From assembly GCF_001424835.1 (NCBI RefSeq), contig NZ_LMCQ01000001.1:361088-425087 (forward strand): a DNA stretch of 64,000 nucleotides, in the 5' to 3' direction. This DNA is from Variovorax sp. Root318D1. Lineage in GTDB: Bacteria; Pseudomonadota; Gammaproteobacteria; Burkholderiales; Burkholderiaceae_C. The translations under genes were made by a program, and so were the position numbers. Below the pieces are notes generated by a model, which had not been told where the DNA came from, did no database searches, and saw only the letters and a list, made by a program, of their open reading frames with translations. Shown here one piece after another: positions 24,294 to 33,228 of this stretch (the stretch's first letter is position 1; each line of letters starts with the position of its first letter).

Positions 24294-25283
24294 ATGAACC
24301 CACGCCGTCGCTTCACCAATGGCCTCGTCGCCAGCACGCTCCTCGCACTGCCCCTGTTCGCGGGCGCGCAGGGCTGGCCCACGAAGCCCATCACGCTCGT
24401 CATTCCTTTTCCACCGGGCAATACCGCGGACCTGGTAGCGCGCGCCCTGCAAGAGCCGCTGCGCCAGGCCCTGGGGCAGGCCGTGGTGGTCGACAACCGG
24501 CCCGGCGCCGGAGGCAATCTGGCGCTGCAGGCGGTCGCACGCGCCGCCAATGACGGCCATACGCTGCTGGTCACCACCGGTTCGCCGCTGGTCATCAACC
24601 CGGCGCTCTACAAAACCCCCGGATTCGATGCCGAGCGGGATTTCGCGCCCGTGGCCGTCGTGGGCTCGATCCCGATGGTGTTGATCGCGCGCAAGGACCT
24701 GCCGGTGACCAGCTTTGCCGAGCTTGTCGGCTACCTGCGCGCCAACGCGTCGACAGTGAGCTTCGCCTCTGTCGGACAGGGAACGTTCACGCATCTCGGA
24801 ATGGAACTGTTGTCCCGTTCGCTGGGGCTCAGGTTGACACATGTTCCCTACAAGGGCGCCAGCGCCGCGCACGCGGACCTGATAGGCGGCCGGGTGGACA
24901 TCATGTTCGACAGCGTGGCTTCTTCCCACGTGGTGCTGAAGGCCGGGCGCGTGAAGCCGCTTGCGGTGTCGGCCCCGGTTCGCACGCCCTTCCTGCCGGA
25001 CGTCCCGACCATCATGGAGGCCGGTGGCGCCGATCTCCAGGGGTTCGAGGTCACGGTGTGGACTGGCGTCTTCGCCCCGGCCGGCACGCCGCAGAACGTG
25101 GTGCAGCGGGTCAACGAGGAAGTCAACCGCCAGCTGCGATCCGAAGCGTTTAAGGCCCGCATGGCAGCGCAGCTCATCCGGGCCGACGATCCCATGTCGC
25201 CGGCCGACTTCGCCGCCCGGGTCAAGGCCGATCGCGCGCGCTGGACCTCGGTCGCCCGCAGCAACAACGTGGAGCTGCAATGA
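24294..25283 (+). CDS. Bug/TctC family periplasmic substrate-binding protein
   Basis: A 329-residue receptor with signal peptide MNPRRRFTNGLVASTLLALP...AGAQ. Bug hallmarks are WPTKPITLVIPFPPGN, VVVDNRPGAGGN and THVPYKGASAAHADL, with DVPTIMEAG near the C-terminus. The protein binds a carboxylate in the periplasm. No TctA/TctB permease genes are present. It overlaps the next gene by four bases, tying uptake to the enzymes of this operon. Confidence 0.92.
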   Translation: MNPRRRFTNGLVASTLLALPLFAGAQGWPTKPITLVIPFPPGNTADLVARALQEPLRQALGQAVVVDNRPGAGGNLALQAVARAANDGHTLLVTTGSPLVINPALYKTPGFDAERDFAPVAVVGSIPMVLIARKDLPVTSFAELVGYLRANASTVSFASVGQGTFTHLGMELLSRSLGLRLTHVPYKGASAAHADLIGGRVDIMFDSVASSHVVLKAGRVKPLAVSAPVRTPFLPDVPTIMEAGGADLQGFEVTVWTGVFAPAGTPQNVVQRVNEEVNRQLRSEAFKARMAAQLIRADDPMSPADFAARVKADRARWTSVARSNNVELQ

Positions 25284-26011
25284 AGACGCGCGAGGCCGGT
25301 CTCGGTGCGTTGGACGCGATCTACCGGGGGCTGGGCGCGCGCGACATCTTCGCGCGCACCGGCGTGAGCGATGCCGACAAGGCGCTCATGCGCATCTCCG
25401 CGCTGCTGGGCGTCGGCCACACCGGCTCGCTCTTGCGCGAGGCCTTGGTCGATGCACTGGCGAACGCGCTCACCGGCGTCCAGTCCGAAGACCTGATCAT
25501 CCACCTGGCGTCGTACGTGGGCATCGCCCGTGCCCACGACGCGATGCGCATGCTCGCATCGACACTGGAAGCGTTGGGGCATGCGCACGATGTGGGCACG
25601 TCGGCCGATACGCACGCCGGCAAGCCGTTGGCAGAACGCTTCACATCGGGAATGGCGCAGTACGCGCGGCTCGACGGCCCCCGGGCGCACCAGCAGCTTG
25701 CGTTCTACGATGAGCTGTCGCCCGACCACTACCGCTACGCGATGGGAATGTTCGGCTGCACGTTCGACCGGCCGTCCCTGGACGTGCGGGCACGCGAGAT
25801 CGCCACGGTGAGCGTGCTGGCGGCCATGGGCACAGCGCCCGGCCAACTGGGCTTTCATGCGCGCGTGGCACTCGGGCAGGGCGTGGAGAAGACGCTGCTG
25901 CCCGAAATCCTGCTCTACGTGCAGCTGTTCGCGGGGCTCCCGGCGGCGAACAACGCCGCCACGGTGCTGCGCGACCTGGTCGTGGCGCCTTTGCGGCCCG
26001 GGTCTGTCTGA
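25280..26011 (+). CDS. carboxymuconolactone decarboxylase (CMD/AhpD-like) family protein
   Basis: A 243-residue protein with two CMD-like all-helical repeats. The first, around residues 20-105, includes ALMRISALLGVGHTGSLLREALVDA. The second, around 150-235, includes SLDVRAREIATVSVLAAMGTAPGQLGFHARVALGQG. The CxxC pair of peroxidase-type AhpD is absent, so a lactone decarboxylase or hydrolase-like role is more likely. It is the last gene of the NIPSNAP-cupin-Bug operon. Confidence 0.82.
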   Translation: MKTREAGLGALDAIYRGLGARDIFARTGVSDADKALMRISALLGVGHTGSLLREALVDALANALTGVQSEDLIIHLASYVGIARAHDAMRMLASTLEALGHAHDVGTSADTHAGKPLAERFTSGMAQYARLDGPRAHQQLAFYDELSPDHYRYAMGMFGCTFDRPSLDVRAREIATVSVLAAMGTAPGQLGFHARVALGQGVEKTLLPEILLYVQLFAGLPAANNAATVLRDLVVAPLRPGSV

Positions 26012-26085
26012 CGAGCCAAGCTGGAGCATCAGAAAATCGGTTCGAAGTGCGGGGACGGACGCACATGCAGCGACAGGAGGAACGC

Positions 26086-26970
26086 ATGTCCATCAGGCCC
26101 CTCGTCGGGAGCGGTGAGATCGTCGAGCGCGTTGCGTCGACGAGGTCGGCGCTCGATATGTCCTGGCTCGACGGAAGAGTGCGCCTGGACCATCGCCACT
26201 GGCAGTCCGCGGAGACGGACGTCGTGTGGACAGCGCCCCAGCACCTGCTCGTACTCACGGACAGCGGACGCACGGCGCGAACCCTGATGCGCGCGAACGG
26301 CAAGGTCGTCTACGACGGCGCCGACTACGCGGGCGCGCTGACCTTCGTGCCGGCAGGGACCGAGCGGCGCAACGTCTATCTGGATGCCCGCCTGTCCTAT
26401 ACGGCGCTGTGGATCGACCCAAGTTTCGGAAGCTCGGCCTTGCCGGACGGCATCGGCATCACCAACGCGCGCGACGAGGTCCTGCGTGTCCTGATCGCCA
26501 GCCTGCGCGACGAACTGCTGGCCGGCTGGGGCCCGTCGGTGGGCTATGTGGAGCATCTGACCGCGCTCGTCCTGGATCGGCTGGCAGCCGTCGGCGGCCG
26601 GGCCGCATCGCCGCTCCCGCCGGCGCGGCACGCCGCGCTTTCTCGCCCGGCCAGCGAAAGGGTGCGCGACTATGTGCGTGCCCATGTGGGGACGGATCTC
26701 TCGATCAAAGACATGGCCGCCGTCGCCGGCCTCGCCCCGGACAGTTTCGCGCGGCGTTTCAAGGCGACGACCGGCATGTCTCCCTATGCGTTCGTTCTGG
26801 AGGAGCGCGTGCGGCAGGCCGAAGCCCTGCTGGCCGAAACTCGCGAGCCCATCGGCGGCATTGCCATCCAGCTCGGCTTTGCCAGCCAGAGCCACCTGAC
26901 GTCCACGTTCCGGCGGCAACGCGGGATCACGCCGCTGGCCTTTCGCGCGAATTTCATTCCGCGATCCTGA
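26086..26970 (+). CDS. AraC family transcriptional regulator
   Basis: The ATG at 26086 follows AGGAGG and gives 294 residues. An N-terminal cupin-like sensing domain (VWTAPQHLLVLTDSGR; YAGALTFVPAGTERRNVYLD) is followed by a C-terminal double helix-turn-helix (LSIKDMAAVAGLAPDSFARRFK; IGGIAIQLGFASQSHLTSTFRR). It is transcribed in the same direction as, and 153 bases ahead of, the PaoABC-type genes. It is their likely regulator. Confidence 0.88.
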   Translation: MSIRPLVGSGEIVERVASTRSALDMSWLDGRVRLDHRHWQSAETDVVWTAPQHLLVLTDSGRTARTLMRANGKVVYDGADYAGALTFVPAGTERRNVYLDARLSYTALWIDPSFGSSALPDGIGITNARDEVLRVLIASLRDELLAGWGPSVGYVEHLTALVLDRLAAVGGRAASPLPPARHAALSRPASERVRDYVRAHVGTDLSIKDMAAVAGLAPDSFARRFKATTGMSPYAFVLEERVRQAEALLAETREPIGGIAIQLGFASQSHLTSTFRRQRGITPLAFRANFIPRS

Positions 26971-27123
26971 CAAGCCTCCCGGTTTCTGAAAGACGGCACG
27001 CCACGCGTCTTCGCATACTTTCATCGCAAGAAGAAACCGGCTTCCGTTGGCGAAAGGGCTCGATGCCCGATGCCGCCGATCCCGGGACCGGCGAATCAAC
27101 CCTCTCAAGGTGACAGACACACG

Positions 27124-27816
27124 ATGACTCCATCCGACGACGATGCCCTGACGCGCAATGCGACCGTCACGCGCCGCGAATTCCTGGCCGACACCGGCGT
27201 GACCGGTGGTGCGGCAGCGCTGATGCCGATGTGGTCCAACCCGGCGCGGGCGCAAGCCGGACGCGAAGACGGTGCAGCCGCCTTTGCCGAGATCGCATTG
27301 CGCATCAACGGCCGCGAGCACCGGTTGAACGTGGACACCCGCACGACGCTGCTGGACCTGCTGCGCGAGAACCTCGCACTGACCGGCACCAAGAAAGGCT
27401 GCGACCACGGGCAATGCGGTGCGTGCACCGTGCTGGTGGAAGGGCGTCGGATCAATTCCTGTCTCGCGCTTGCCGTGCTGCATGACGGCGCGGCGCTCAC
27501 CACCATCGAGGGCCTGGCGCGCGGCGATGCGCTGCATCCGGTGCAGGCCGCCTTCATCGAGAACGACGGCTTCCAGTGCGGGTACTGCACCCCGGGGCAG
27601 ATCTGCTCGGCCGTGGGCATGCTGGACGAAGCCGCCAGGGGCGCGGCGAGTTTCGTGACACCGGACGTGCGGGCGAGCGGGCAGGTGGAGCTGACCGATG
27701 CCGAGATTCGCGAGAGGATGTCCGGCAACATCTGCCGATGCGGCGCGTATCAGGGCATCGTGTCCGCGGTCAGGTCGGTGGCCCTGCCCACGGGCCGCCG
27801 GAGGGCTCGCGCATGA
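27124..27816 (+). CDS. paoA: aldehyde oxidoreductase [2Fe-2S] subunit PaoA (YagT) type
   Basis: A 230-residue iron-sulfur subunit exported by Tat: RREFLADTGV near residue 17 precedes an Ala-rich hydrophobic stretch to about residue 44. Plant-type cluster ligands are Cys93, 98, 101 and 113 (GCDHGQCGACTVL). The second cluster uses Cys152, 155, 204 and 206 (CGYCTPGQ and CRCGAYQG). It is the first gene of a coupled three-gene operon and overlaps the next by four bases. E. coli PaoABC detoxifies aromatic aldehydes in the periplasm, and a similar role is inferred. Confidence 0.88.
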   Translation: MTPSDDDALTRNATVTRREFLADTGVTGGAAALMPMWSNPARAQAGREDGAAAFAEIALRINGREHRLNVDTRTTLLDLLRENLALTGTKKGCDHGQCGACTVLVEGRRINSCLALAVLHDGAALTTIEGLARGDALHPVQAAFIENDGFQCGYCTPGQICSAVGMLDEAARGAASFVTPDVRASGQVELTDAEIRERMSGNICRCGAYQGIVSAVRSVALPTGRRRARA

Positions 27817-28823
27817 AGCCCTTCGCGTACCTTCGCCCGGCCGACGAAAGCGCAGCCATCGAGGCGGCCAGCCGCGAACCCCGCTCGACGATGTTCATCG
27901 CCGGCGGCACCAATCTCGTCGATCTCATGAAGGAGGGCGTGGCCACGCCCGGCCGGCTGGTCGACCTGAACCGCCTGCCGCTCTCGCGCATCGAAACCAC
28001 GGCCCGGGGGCTGCGCCTGGGGGCGCTCGCCCGCAACAGCGACACCGCCAACCACGCCGCGGTGCGGCAACGCTACCCGCTGCTGAGCCAGGCCATCCTC
28101 GCCGGCGCGTCGGGTCAGTTGCGCAACGTCGCCACCAACGGCGGCAACCTGCGCCAGCGCACGCGTTGTCCCTATTTCTACGATGTGAACCAGCCCTGCA
28201 ACAAGCGCCTGCCGGGCTCGGGCTGCGGCGCGCTGCAGGGCTTCAATCGCCACCACGCGGTGCTGGGGGCGAGCGAGCAGTGCATCGCCACCTACCCGGG
28301 CGACATGGCGCAGGCCCTGCACGCGCTGGAGGCCACGGTGCAGGTGCGAGGCCCGGACGGCCGCCGCGCCATTCCCATTGCCGATTTCCACCGGCTGCCC
28401 GGCAACGAGCCGCAGCACGACGCGAACCTCGCGCCCGGCGAACTGATCACCGCGATCGACCTGCCCGCCGATGCGGCGCGCTTCGCCTCGCGCTCCGTCT
28501 ACCTGAAGGTCCGCGAGCGCGCGAGCTACGCCTTTGCCTTGGTGTCGGTCGCTGCCGCGGTGGACATGGACGGCGACCGGATCCGCGAGGCGCGCCTGTG
28601 CCTGGGCGGCGTGGCGCACAAGCCCTGGCGGGTGCGGGAGGCGGAGGCGATGCTCAAGGGTGCCCGCCCCGGCGCAGCCACGCTGCGGGCCGCCGCCGAG
28701 GCCGGGCTTGCAGAAGCCAGGCCGCGCGCGCACAACGGGTTCAAGGTCGAGCTCGCCCAGCGCCTGCTGGTGCGCGCGATCTCGCAGCTGACCCTCGACC
28801 ACGCGACGGAGCGCCGCGCATGA
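27813..28823 (+). CDS. paoB: aldehyde oxidoreductase FAD-binding subunit PaoB (YagS) type
   Basis: A 336-residue FAD subunit. The FAD pyrophosphate-binding region is FIAGGTNLVDLMKEG near residue 30, with the second site LRNVATNGGNLRQRTRC near 110. A Cys-rich insertion (RCPYFYDVNQPCNKRLPGSGC, then EQC) corresponds to the extra [4Fe-4S] site of PaoB, absent from most xanthine dehydrogenases. The ATGA overlaps on both sides indicate translational coupling to paoA and paoC. Confidence 0.9.
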   Translation: MKPFAYLRPADESAAIEAASREPRSTMFIAGGTNLVDLMKEGVATPGRLVDLNRLPLSRIETTARGLRLGALARNSDTANHAAVRQRYPLLSQAILAGASGQLRNVATNGGNLRQRTRCPYFYDVNQPCNKRLPGSGCGALQGFNRHHAVLGASEQCIATYPGDMAQALHALEATVQVRGPDGRRAIPIADFHRLPGNEPQHDANLAPGELITAIDLPADAARFASRSVYLKVRERASYAFALVSVAAAVDMDGDRIREARLCLGGVAHKPWRVREAEAMLKGARPGAATLRAAAEAGLAEARPRAHNGFKVELAQRLLVRAISQLTLDHATERRA

Positions 28824-31000
28824 GGCCCAATGCGCAACCTGTCGTCGGCCAGGCCGTCTCGCGCGTCGACGGCCGCCTCAAGGTGACGGGCCAGGCGCGA
28901 TATGCCGCGGAGTTCCCTTTCGACGGGCTGGTGCATGCGGTGGCGCTGAACAGCAGCATCGCGGCCGGCACCATCCGCGACATCGACACCCGTGCGGCCG
29001 AACGCCTGCCCGGCGTGCTGGCCGTCATCACCCACCGGAATGCGCCGCGTATGCCGGCGCAAGAGAGGCAGACGCCGCAGAACCGGCTGACCCGCGCGGT
29101 CCCGGTGCTGCAGGACAGCCAGATTCACCACCACGGGCAGTTCATCGGCATCGTGGTGGCCGAGACGATCGAGCAGGCCCGCCACGCGGCAAGGCTGGTG
29201 GCGGTGAGCTACGACGCGCGGCAGCCGGCCGTCGTCTTCGACGACCATATCGAGAACGCGTATGCGCCGCCCGTCGTGAATGCGGGGATCAAGACCGACT
29301 CGGCGCACGGCAACGCGGATGCCGGCCTAGCGGCGTCGGCGATGCGCGTGGATGCGGTGTACGACACGCCCATCGAGCACCACCACCCGATGGAGTCGCA
29401 CTCGACCATCGCCGTCTGGGACGGCGACCACGTGACCGTGCACCATTCGCTGCAGATGGTGATGGAAGCCGTGCCGACGATCGCAGCCACCTTCGAGATC
29501 CCGCGCGAGAACGTGCGTGTGCATTCGCCTTTCGTCGGCGGCGGCTTCGGCAGCAAGATACAGACGCGCGACAACGCGGTGCTCGCCATCCTGGCGGCGC
29601 GCATCGTGCGCCGGCCGGTGAAGCTCATGCTGACGCGCCAGCAGATGTTCATGAACGTCGGCTTGCGCCAGCACAACCGGCAGCAGATCAGGCTGGGCGC
29701 GGACGCCGACGGCCGCCTGCGGGCCGTGGTCCACGAGACGATGACCCACACCTCGATGACCGAGGAGTTCGTCGAGCAGACGGGTGTGATGGCCCGGATG
29801 ATGTATGCCACGCCGAACTCGCGCGTCACGCACCGCGTGTTCCGGCTGAACGTGCAGACGCCCAAGTGGACGCGCGCTCCGGGCGAGGCGCCGGCGAGTT
29901 TCGCGCTCGAATCGGCGATCGACGAACTCGCGGCGGCGATGAAGCTCGATCCGATCGCGCTGCGGCTGCGCAACGACACACCGATGGACGCCGATACCGG
30001 CCTGCCGTTCTCGTCGCGCTCACTGGCCGAGGCCCTGCGCCTGGGCGCGGAGCGATTCGGATGGCATCAGCGCAAGGCCGAGCCGCGCGCCACGAAACGC
30101 GGGCACTGGCTGATCGGCCATGGGGTGGCGGCATCGTCGCGCGGCGCGCCATTCCGCGGCGCATCGGCCAGGGTGAGCATCACCCGCCGCAGCCGCGTGG
30201 ACGTGCGTGCACTGGTGGAAATGGCCGCCACCGACATCGGCACCGGCAGCTACACCATCGTGGCGCAGGCGGCGGCGGACGCGCTGGGGCTGCCGCTGGA
30301 CCGCGTGGAGGTGCGGCTGGGCGACTCGGCCCTGCCGCGCACGCCCGGCTCGGGTGGGTCGTGGGGGGCGGCCACCTTCACTGCGGCCGCGCAGGCGGCG
30401 TGCCGCCAGGCGATGGACGAATTGCAGGCGCGCTCGACCCTGAGGTTCGTGCGCCGACCCACGGTGGCCGAGCTGATGCAGGCCGCCGGCGTGAACGCCC
30501 ATTCGGCCAGCGTCGACATGCCCGGCCCGGACCCTGCCAAGGCCACGCATTCGCACTACACCTTCGGCGCGAATTTCTGCGAGGTTTGGGTCGACGAGGA
30601 CCTGGGCATCGTGAAGATCCCCCGCTTCACGGCGGCGATCGCTGCCGGCCGCATCCTCAACCCGAAGACCGCGCGCTCGCAGATCGTGGGCGGCATCGTC
30701 TGGGGGCTGGGCAACGCGCTGATGGAAGAGTCGGTGCTCGAGACGCGGGACGGCAGCTTCATCACCCGCACGCTGGCCGACTACCACGTGCCGGTGAGCC
30801 TGGACATCGGCGACATCGATGTCGTGTTCGTGCCGGAGACCGATCCGCGCGTGAACCCGATGGGCGCCAAGGGCATCGGCGAGATCGGTGTGATCAGCGT
30901 CGCCGCCGCGGTGGCGAATGCGGTCTACAACGCGACGGGGCGGCGGGTGCGCTCGCTGCCGCTGACGCCGGATAAGGTGCTTGCGGGAGCCACGGGCTGA
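28820..31000 (+). CDS. paoC: aldehyde oxidoreductase molybdopterin subunit PaoC (YagR) type
   Basis: A 726-residue Mo-subunit. It opens with GQAVSRVDGRLKVTGQARYA. Cofactor stretches include FVGGGFGSK (about 235) and GSGGSWGA. The catalytic-Glu loop is GAKGIGEIGVI near residue 690. It completes the heterotrimer with paoA and paoB. No signal peptide of its own is seen, consistent with piggy-back export on the Tat signal of PaoA. The XdhC-like maturation factor PaoD is not in the window, so cofactor insertion must rely on a gene elsewhere. Confidence 0.9.
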   Translation: MRPNAQPVVGQAVSRVDGRLKVTGQARYAAEFPFDGLVHAVALNSSIAAGTIRDIDTRAAERLPGVLAVITHRNAPRMPAQERQTPQNRLTRAVPVLQDSQIHHHGQFIGIVVAETIEQARHAARLVAVSYDARQPAVVFDDHIENAYAPPVVNAGIKTDSAHGNADAGLAASAMRVDAVYDTPIEHHHPMESHSTIAVWDGDHVTVHHSLQMVMEAVPTIAATFEIPRENVRVHSPFVGGGFGSKIQTRDNAVLAILAARIVRRPVKLMLTRQQMFMNVGLRQHNRQQIRLGADADGRLRAVVHETMTHTSMTEEFVEQTGVMARMMYATPNSRVTHRVFRLNVQTPKWTRAPGEAPASFALESAIDELAAAMKLDPIALRLRNDTPMDADTGLPFSSRSLAEALRLGAERFGWHQRKAEPRATKRGHWLIGHGVAASSRGAPFRGASARVSITRRSRVDVRALVEMAATDIGTGSYTIVAQAAADALGLPLDRVEVRLGDSALPRTPGSGGSWGAATFTAAAQAACRQAMDELQARSTLRFVRRPTVAELMQAAGVNAHSASVDMPGPDPAKATHSHYTFGANFCEVWVDEDLGIVKIPRFTAAIAAGRILNPKTARSQIVGGIVWGLGNALMEESVLETRDGSFITRTLADYHVPVSLDIGDIDVVFVPETDPRVNPMGAKGIGEIGVISVAAAVANAVYNATGRRVRSLPLTPDKVLAGATG

Positions 31001-31172
31001 GCTGTTGGTTTCCCCGATCTCTGTCCGCCTCGGAGTTTGGTCTAGAGGGCCAGCCCAAGACATTGTTTTTTGCCCGCTTTTTTGCAGCACTGTGTGATCA
31101 ACGACTTACCTGTCTTCTGATCCACCAGTCTGTTCCCCTTGGGCAAGAGAGGAGGGCCGGACGGCGCAGAGG

Positions 31173-31436
31173 TTGCGCGACAGCGACTTTCTGGTGGCCA
31201 GGCCGTTCTGGGTTTTCAACGTTGCGCAGATCGACGGCCTCCCGCCTGAGCTTGGCGAAAGCGGCACGGGTGAGATGTCGCCATCGCCTTCCAGTGCCGT
31301 CGAGCGGGCACTGCGACGGATCGGTAGGTGCGAGGCGAAGGTCTGCTATGGCTTTGAAGGGGCCATGTATCTGCCCTGGTCTGCGCGATTCACTGATGGC
31401 CTCGGTGGCCCAATCGATAGGATTCACTCCAGCTGA
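31173..31436 (+). pseudogene. ArdC-like (DUF1738) antirestriction/zincin protein fragment
   Basis: The frame contains VFNVAQIDGLPPEL followed by EAKVCYGFEGAMYLP and SARFTD. These align, from memory, with the middle of ArdC-type proteins (TVFNVxQIDGLP ... VxxGGxxAxYxPxxDxIxLPxxxxFxD). The HExxH zinc motif that should follow is missing and the frame stops. ArdC proteins are typical cargo of conjugative plasmids and integrative elements. The rest of 31001-31616 shows no other recognisable gene. Confidence 0.5.
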
Positions 31437-31616
31437 GCGTCCGCTCGGCCGCTACCCGTATACCGGCTGCGTTGGCTCAGTGCAGCAGATAGAAGCGATA
31501 GTCCGAACCGCCTGCGGCCGCTCCCCTTCGACAGCCTCTTGCCAGCGGGGCGAAACGCCCCATCCGCAGAATGAAGCGCAACGCTCTTGCGATGATGACC
31601 ATGGTGTGTGCGCTGC

Positions 31617-33218
31617 TTAGGCTCCGCGCCGCAGGACCTTGCCCGGTCGTGCCTCGGTTAGCGAAGCGTCGCGCATCACGGCAGTTCCGTTGACAAAAAC
31701 GTGAGCCACACCCGTCGACTTGACGTTCGGGTTTTCCAACGTGGAGTGACATTGGATTCGATCGAGATCGAAGACTGCGAGGTCCGCGTAGTATCCCGCC
31801 CGGAGTTCTCCCCGCTGCTCCAGCCGGAAACGCCGTGCGGGAGTCCAGGTCAGTCGCCCTACCGCCTCGACAATATCCAGGACGCGCTGATCTCTCACGT
31901 ACTTCTGAAGGAACGACGCTGCCCACGAGAAAGCGATCGGCGAGAAGCGCAGGTCTTTCAAAGCGCCCACTTCACTGACGGACACGCCATCGGAAATCAC
32001 CATGCAGTCGGGCTGCCGGATCAACGTATCAATGTCAGCTTGGCTCGATACCCGTCCGCACCACATCAAGCGAGACATCTCGGCGCCTTCTTCCAGGAGG
32101 AGGTCGCAGATGCAATCCCAAGGCGTGGATTGCCGCTCGGCGGCAATCTGCTGAATGGTTTTTCCCATGTAAGACGGGTTCGCTCCGCAATGGTAGAGAA
32201 CCAGCAAGTCCCACCGGTGGTCGGCAAGCAACTTCCAGTTGGGAAATGCGTTCTCCTGCAAGCGCGCACGGGAAGGTCCGGGTCGCAGTAGGGACCGCAG
32301 TTCGTCGCTTGGCAGCTCAAGTGCCCAAGTCGGGAGAGATGCAATGACTTTCGTGGGCCCCCATTCATCGGGAATGACATCGAAGCCCACATCGGCGCCA
32401 TCGTCGCGCGCCCAGCGCACCATCTCCAGCAGACGATCCGCCGCGCCCTGCGGCGCGCCGTACTTCGGAGCTATGTGAGACAGCTGGAGTTTGGACCGGG
32501 TCGTGCGAGCGATGCCGAGCGCTTCACCCACTCCCATTTCGATCAACCAGTCGCGGTTGCGGACGTGACTGGCGTACACCACGTCGAACTCCGCCGCAAT
32601 CGCACCTGCCTCCAAGAGTTCCACGGCGGTCGCATGCATGCCTGGCGCGTACTCCAGTCCAGTGGAGATACCAATCGCGCCGTCGTCAAGAGCTTGGCGC
32701 AGATACTTCCCCATCGCTGAGAGTTCGTCCGCACCGGCTGCGGAACTAGCTGTTCCCTTGACAGCAAGGCGAACCGTACCGTGGCCCACGTATGAAGCGA
32801 CGTTCAATACGGGACGCGTGGCTTGGAGCACGTCGAGGTATTCGGCGAACGTCCTCCAGGTGATCTCTGTCGAATCCTGCACCGCGAGAAGGTGCTTCCT
32901 CAGCAAAATAGGGTCGGCGCAAGGTGCACAGCTATGACCGCAATTGCCGGCGATCTCGGTCGTGACTCCCTGCGTGATCTGACTTTGGCCACCGGAATCC
33001 TTGAGAAACGCAGCATCCGAGTGGGTATGAATATCGATGAACCCAGGTGCAACGATCAAGCCAGAGCAGTCGATCCTCTGACGCGCCGGTGCGTCGACGA
33101 TGCCTTGCTGCACCCACACGATCCGTTCGCCTGCGATGGCCACCGTGCCCACGAAGGGCTCCGCTTGGCCCTCGCTCGCGACAACCTGGCCGCCGACGAG
33201 TAGGTAATCGATCATCAT
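31617..33218 (-). CDS. N-acyl-D-amino-acid deacylase (D-aminoacylase) family amidohydrolase
   Basis: A 533-residue amidohydrolase. Metal ligands of the HxH motif lie in GFIDIHTHSD near residue 63. The family-specific Cys loop is TEIAGNCGHSCAP near 88, and further His residues lie in VVYASHVRNRD and LQLSHIAPKYG. The C-terminus has the beta-sandwich return (GYYADLAVFD). It removes acyl groups from N-acyl-D-amino acids or related amides in the cytoplasm. It follows the Bug receptor gene by ten bases, so receptor and enzyme form one unit. Confidence 0.88.
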   Translation of the reverse strand: MMIDYLLVGGQVVASEGQAEPFVGTVAIAGERIVWVQQGIVDAPARQRIDCSGLIVAPGFIDIHTHSDAAFLKDSGGQSQITQGVTTEIAGNCGHSCAPCADPILLRKHLLAVQDSTEITWRTFAEYLDVLQATRPVLNVASYVGHGTVRLAVKGTASSAAGADELSAMGKYLRQALDDGAIGISTGLEYAPGMHATAVELLEAGAIAAEFDVVYASHVRNRDWLIEMGVGEALGIARTTRSKLQLSHIAPKYGAPQGAADRLLEMVRWARDDGADVGFDVIPDEWGPTKVIASLPTWALELPSDELRSLLRPGPSRARLQENAFPNWKLLADHRWDLLVLYHCGANPSYMGKTIQQIAAERQSTPWDCICDLLLEEGAEMSRLMWCGRVSSQADIDTLIRQPDCMVISDGVSVSEVGALKDLRFSPIAFSWAASFLQKYVRDQRVLDIVEAVGRLTWTPARRFRLEQRGELRAGYYADLAVFDLDRIQCHSTLENPNVKSTGVAHVFVNGTAVMRDASLTEARPGKVLRRGA

Positions 33219-33228
33219 GCTGGTTGGC

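Noticed and set aside
26029..27537. 502-residue leftward open frame opposite araC/paoA
   Set aside because: It is a shadow frame: the plus strand has an AGGAGG-led AraC gene and a Tat-exported iron-sulfur subunit with all ligands.
31063..31620. 185-residue rightward frame covering the ArdC-like region
   Set aside because: The recognisable ArdC-like residues lie in a different frame; this one has no coding-like pattern.
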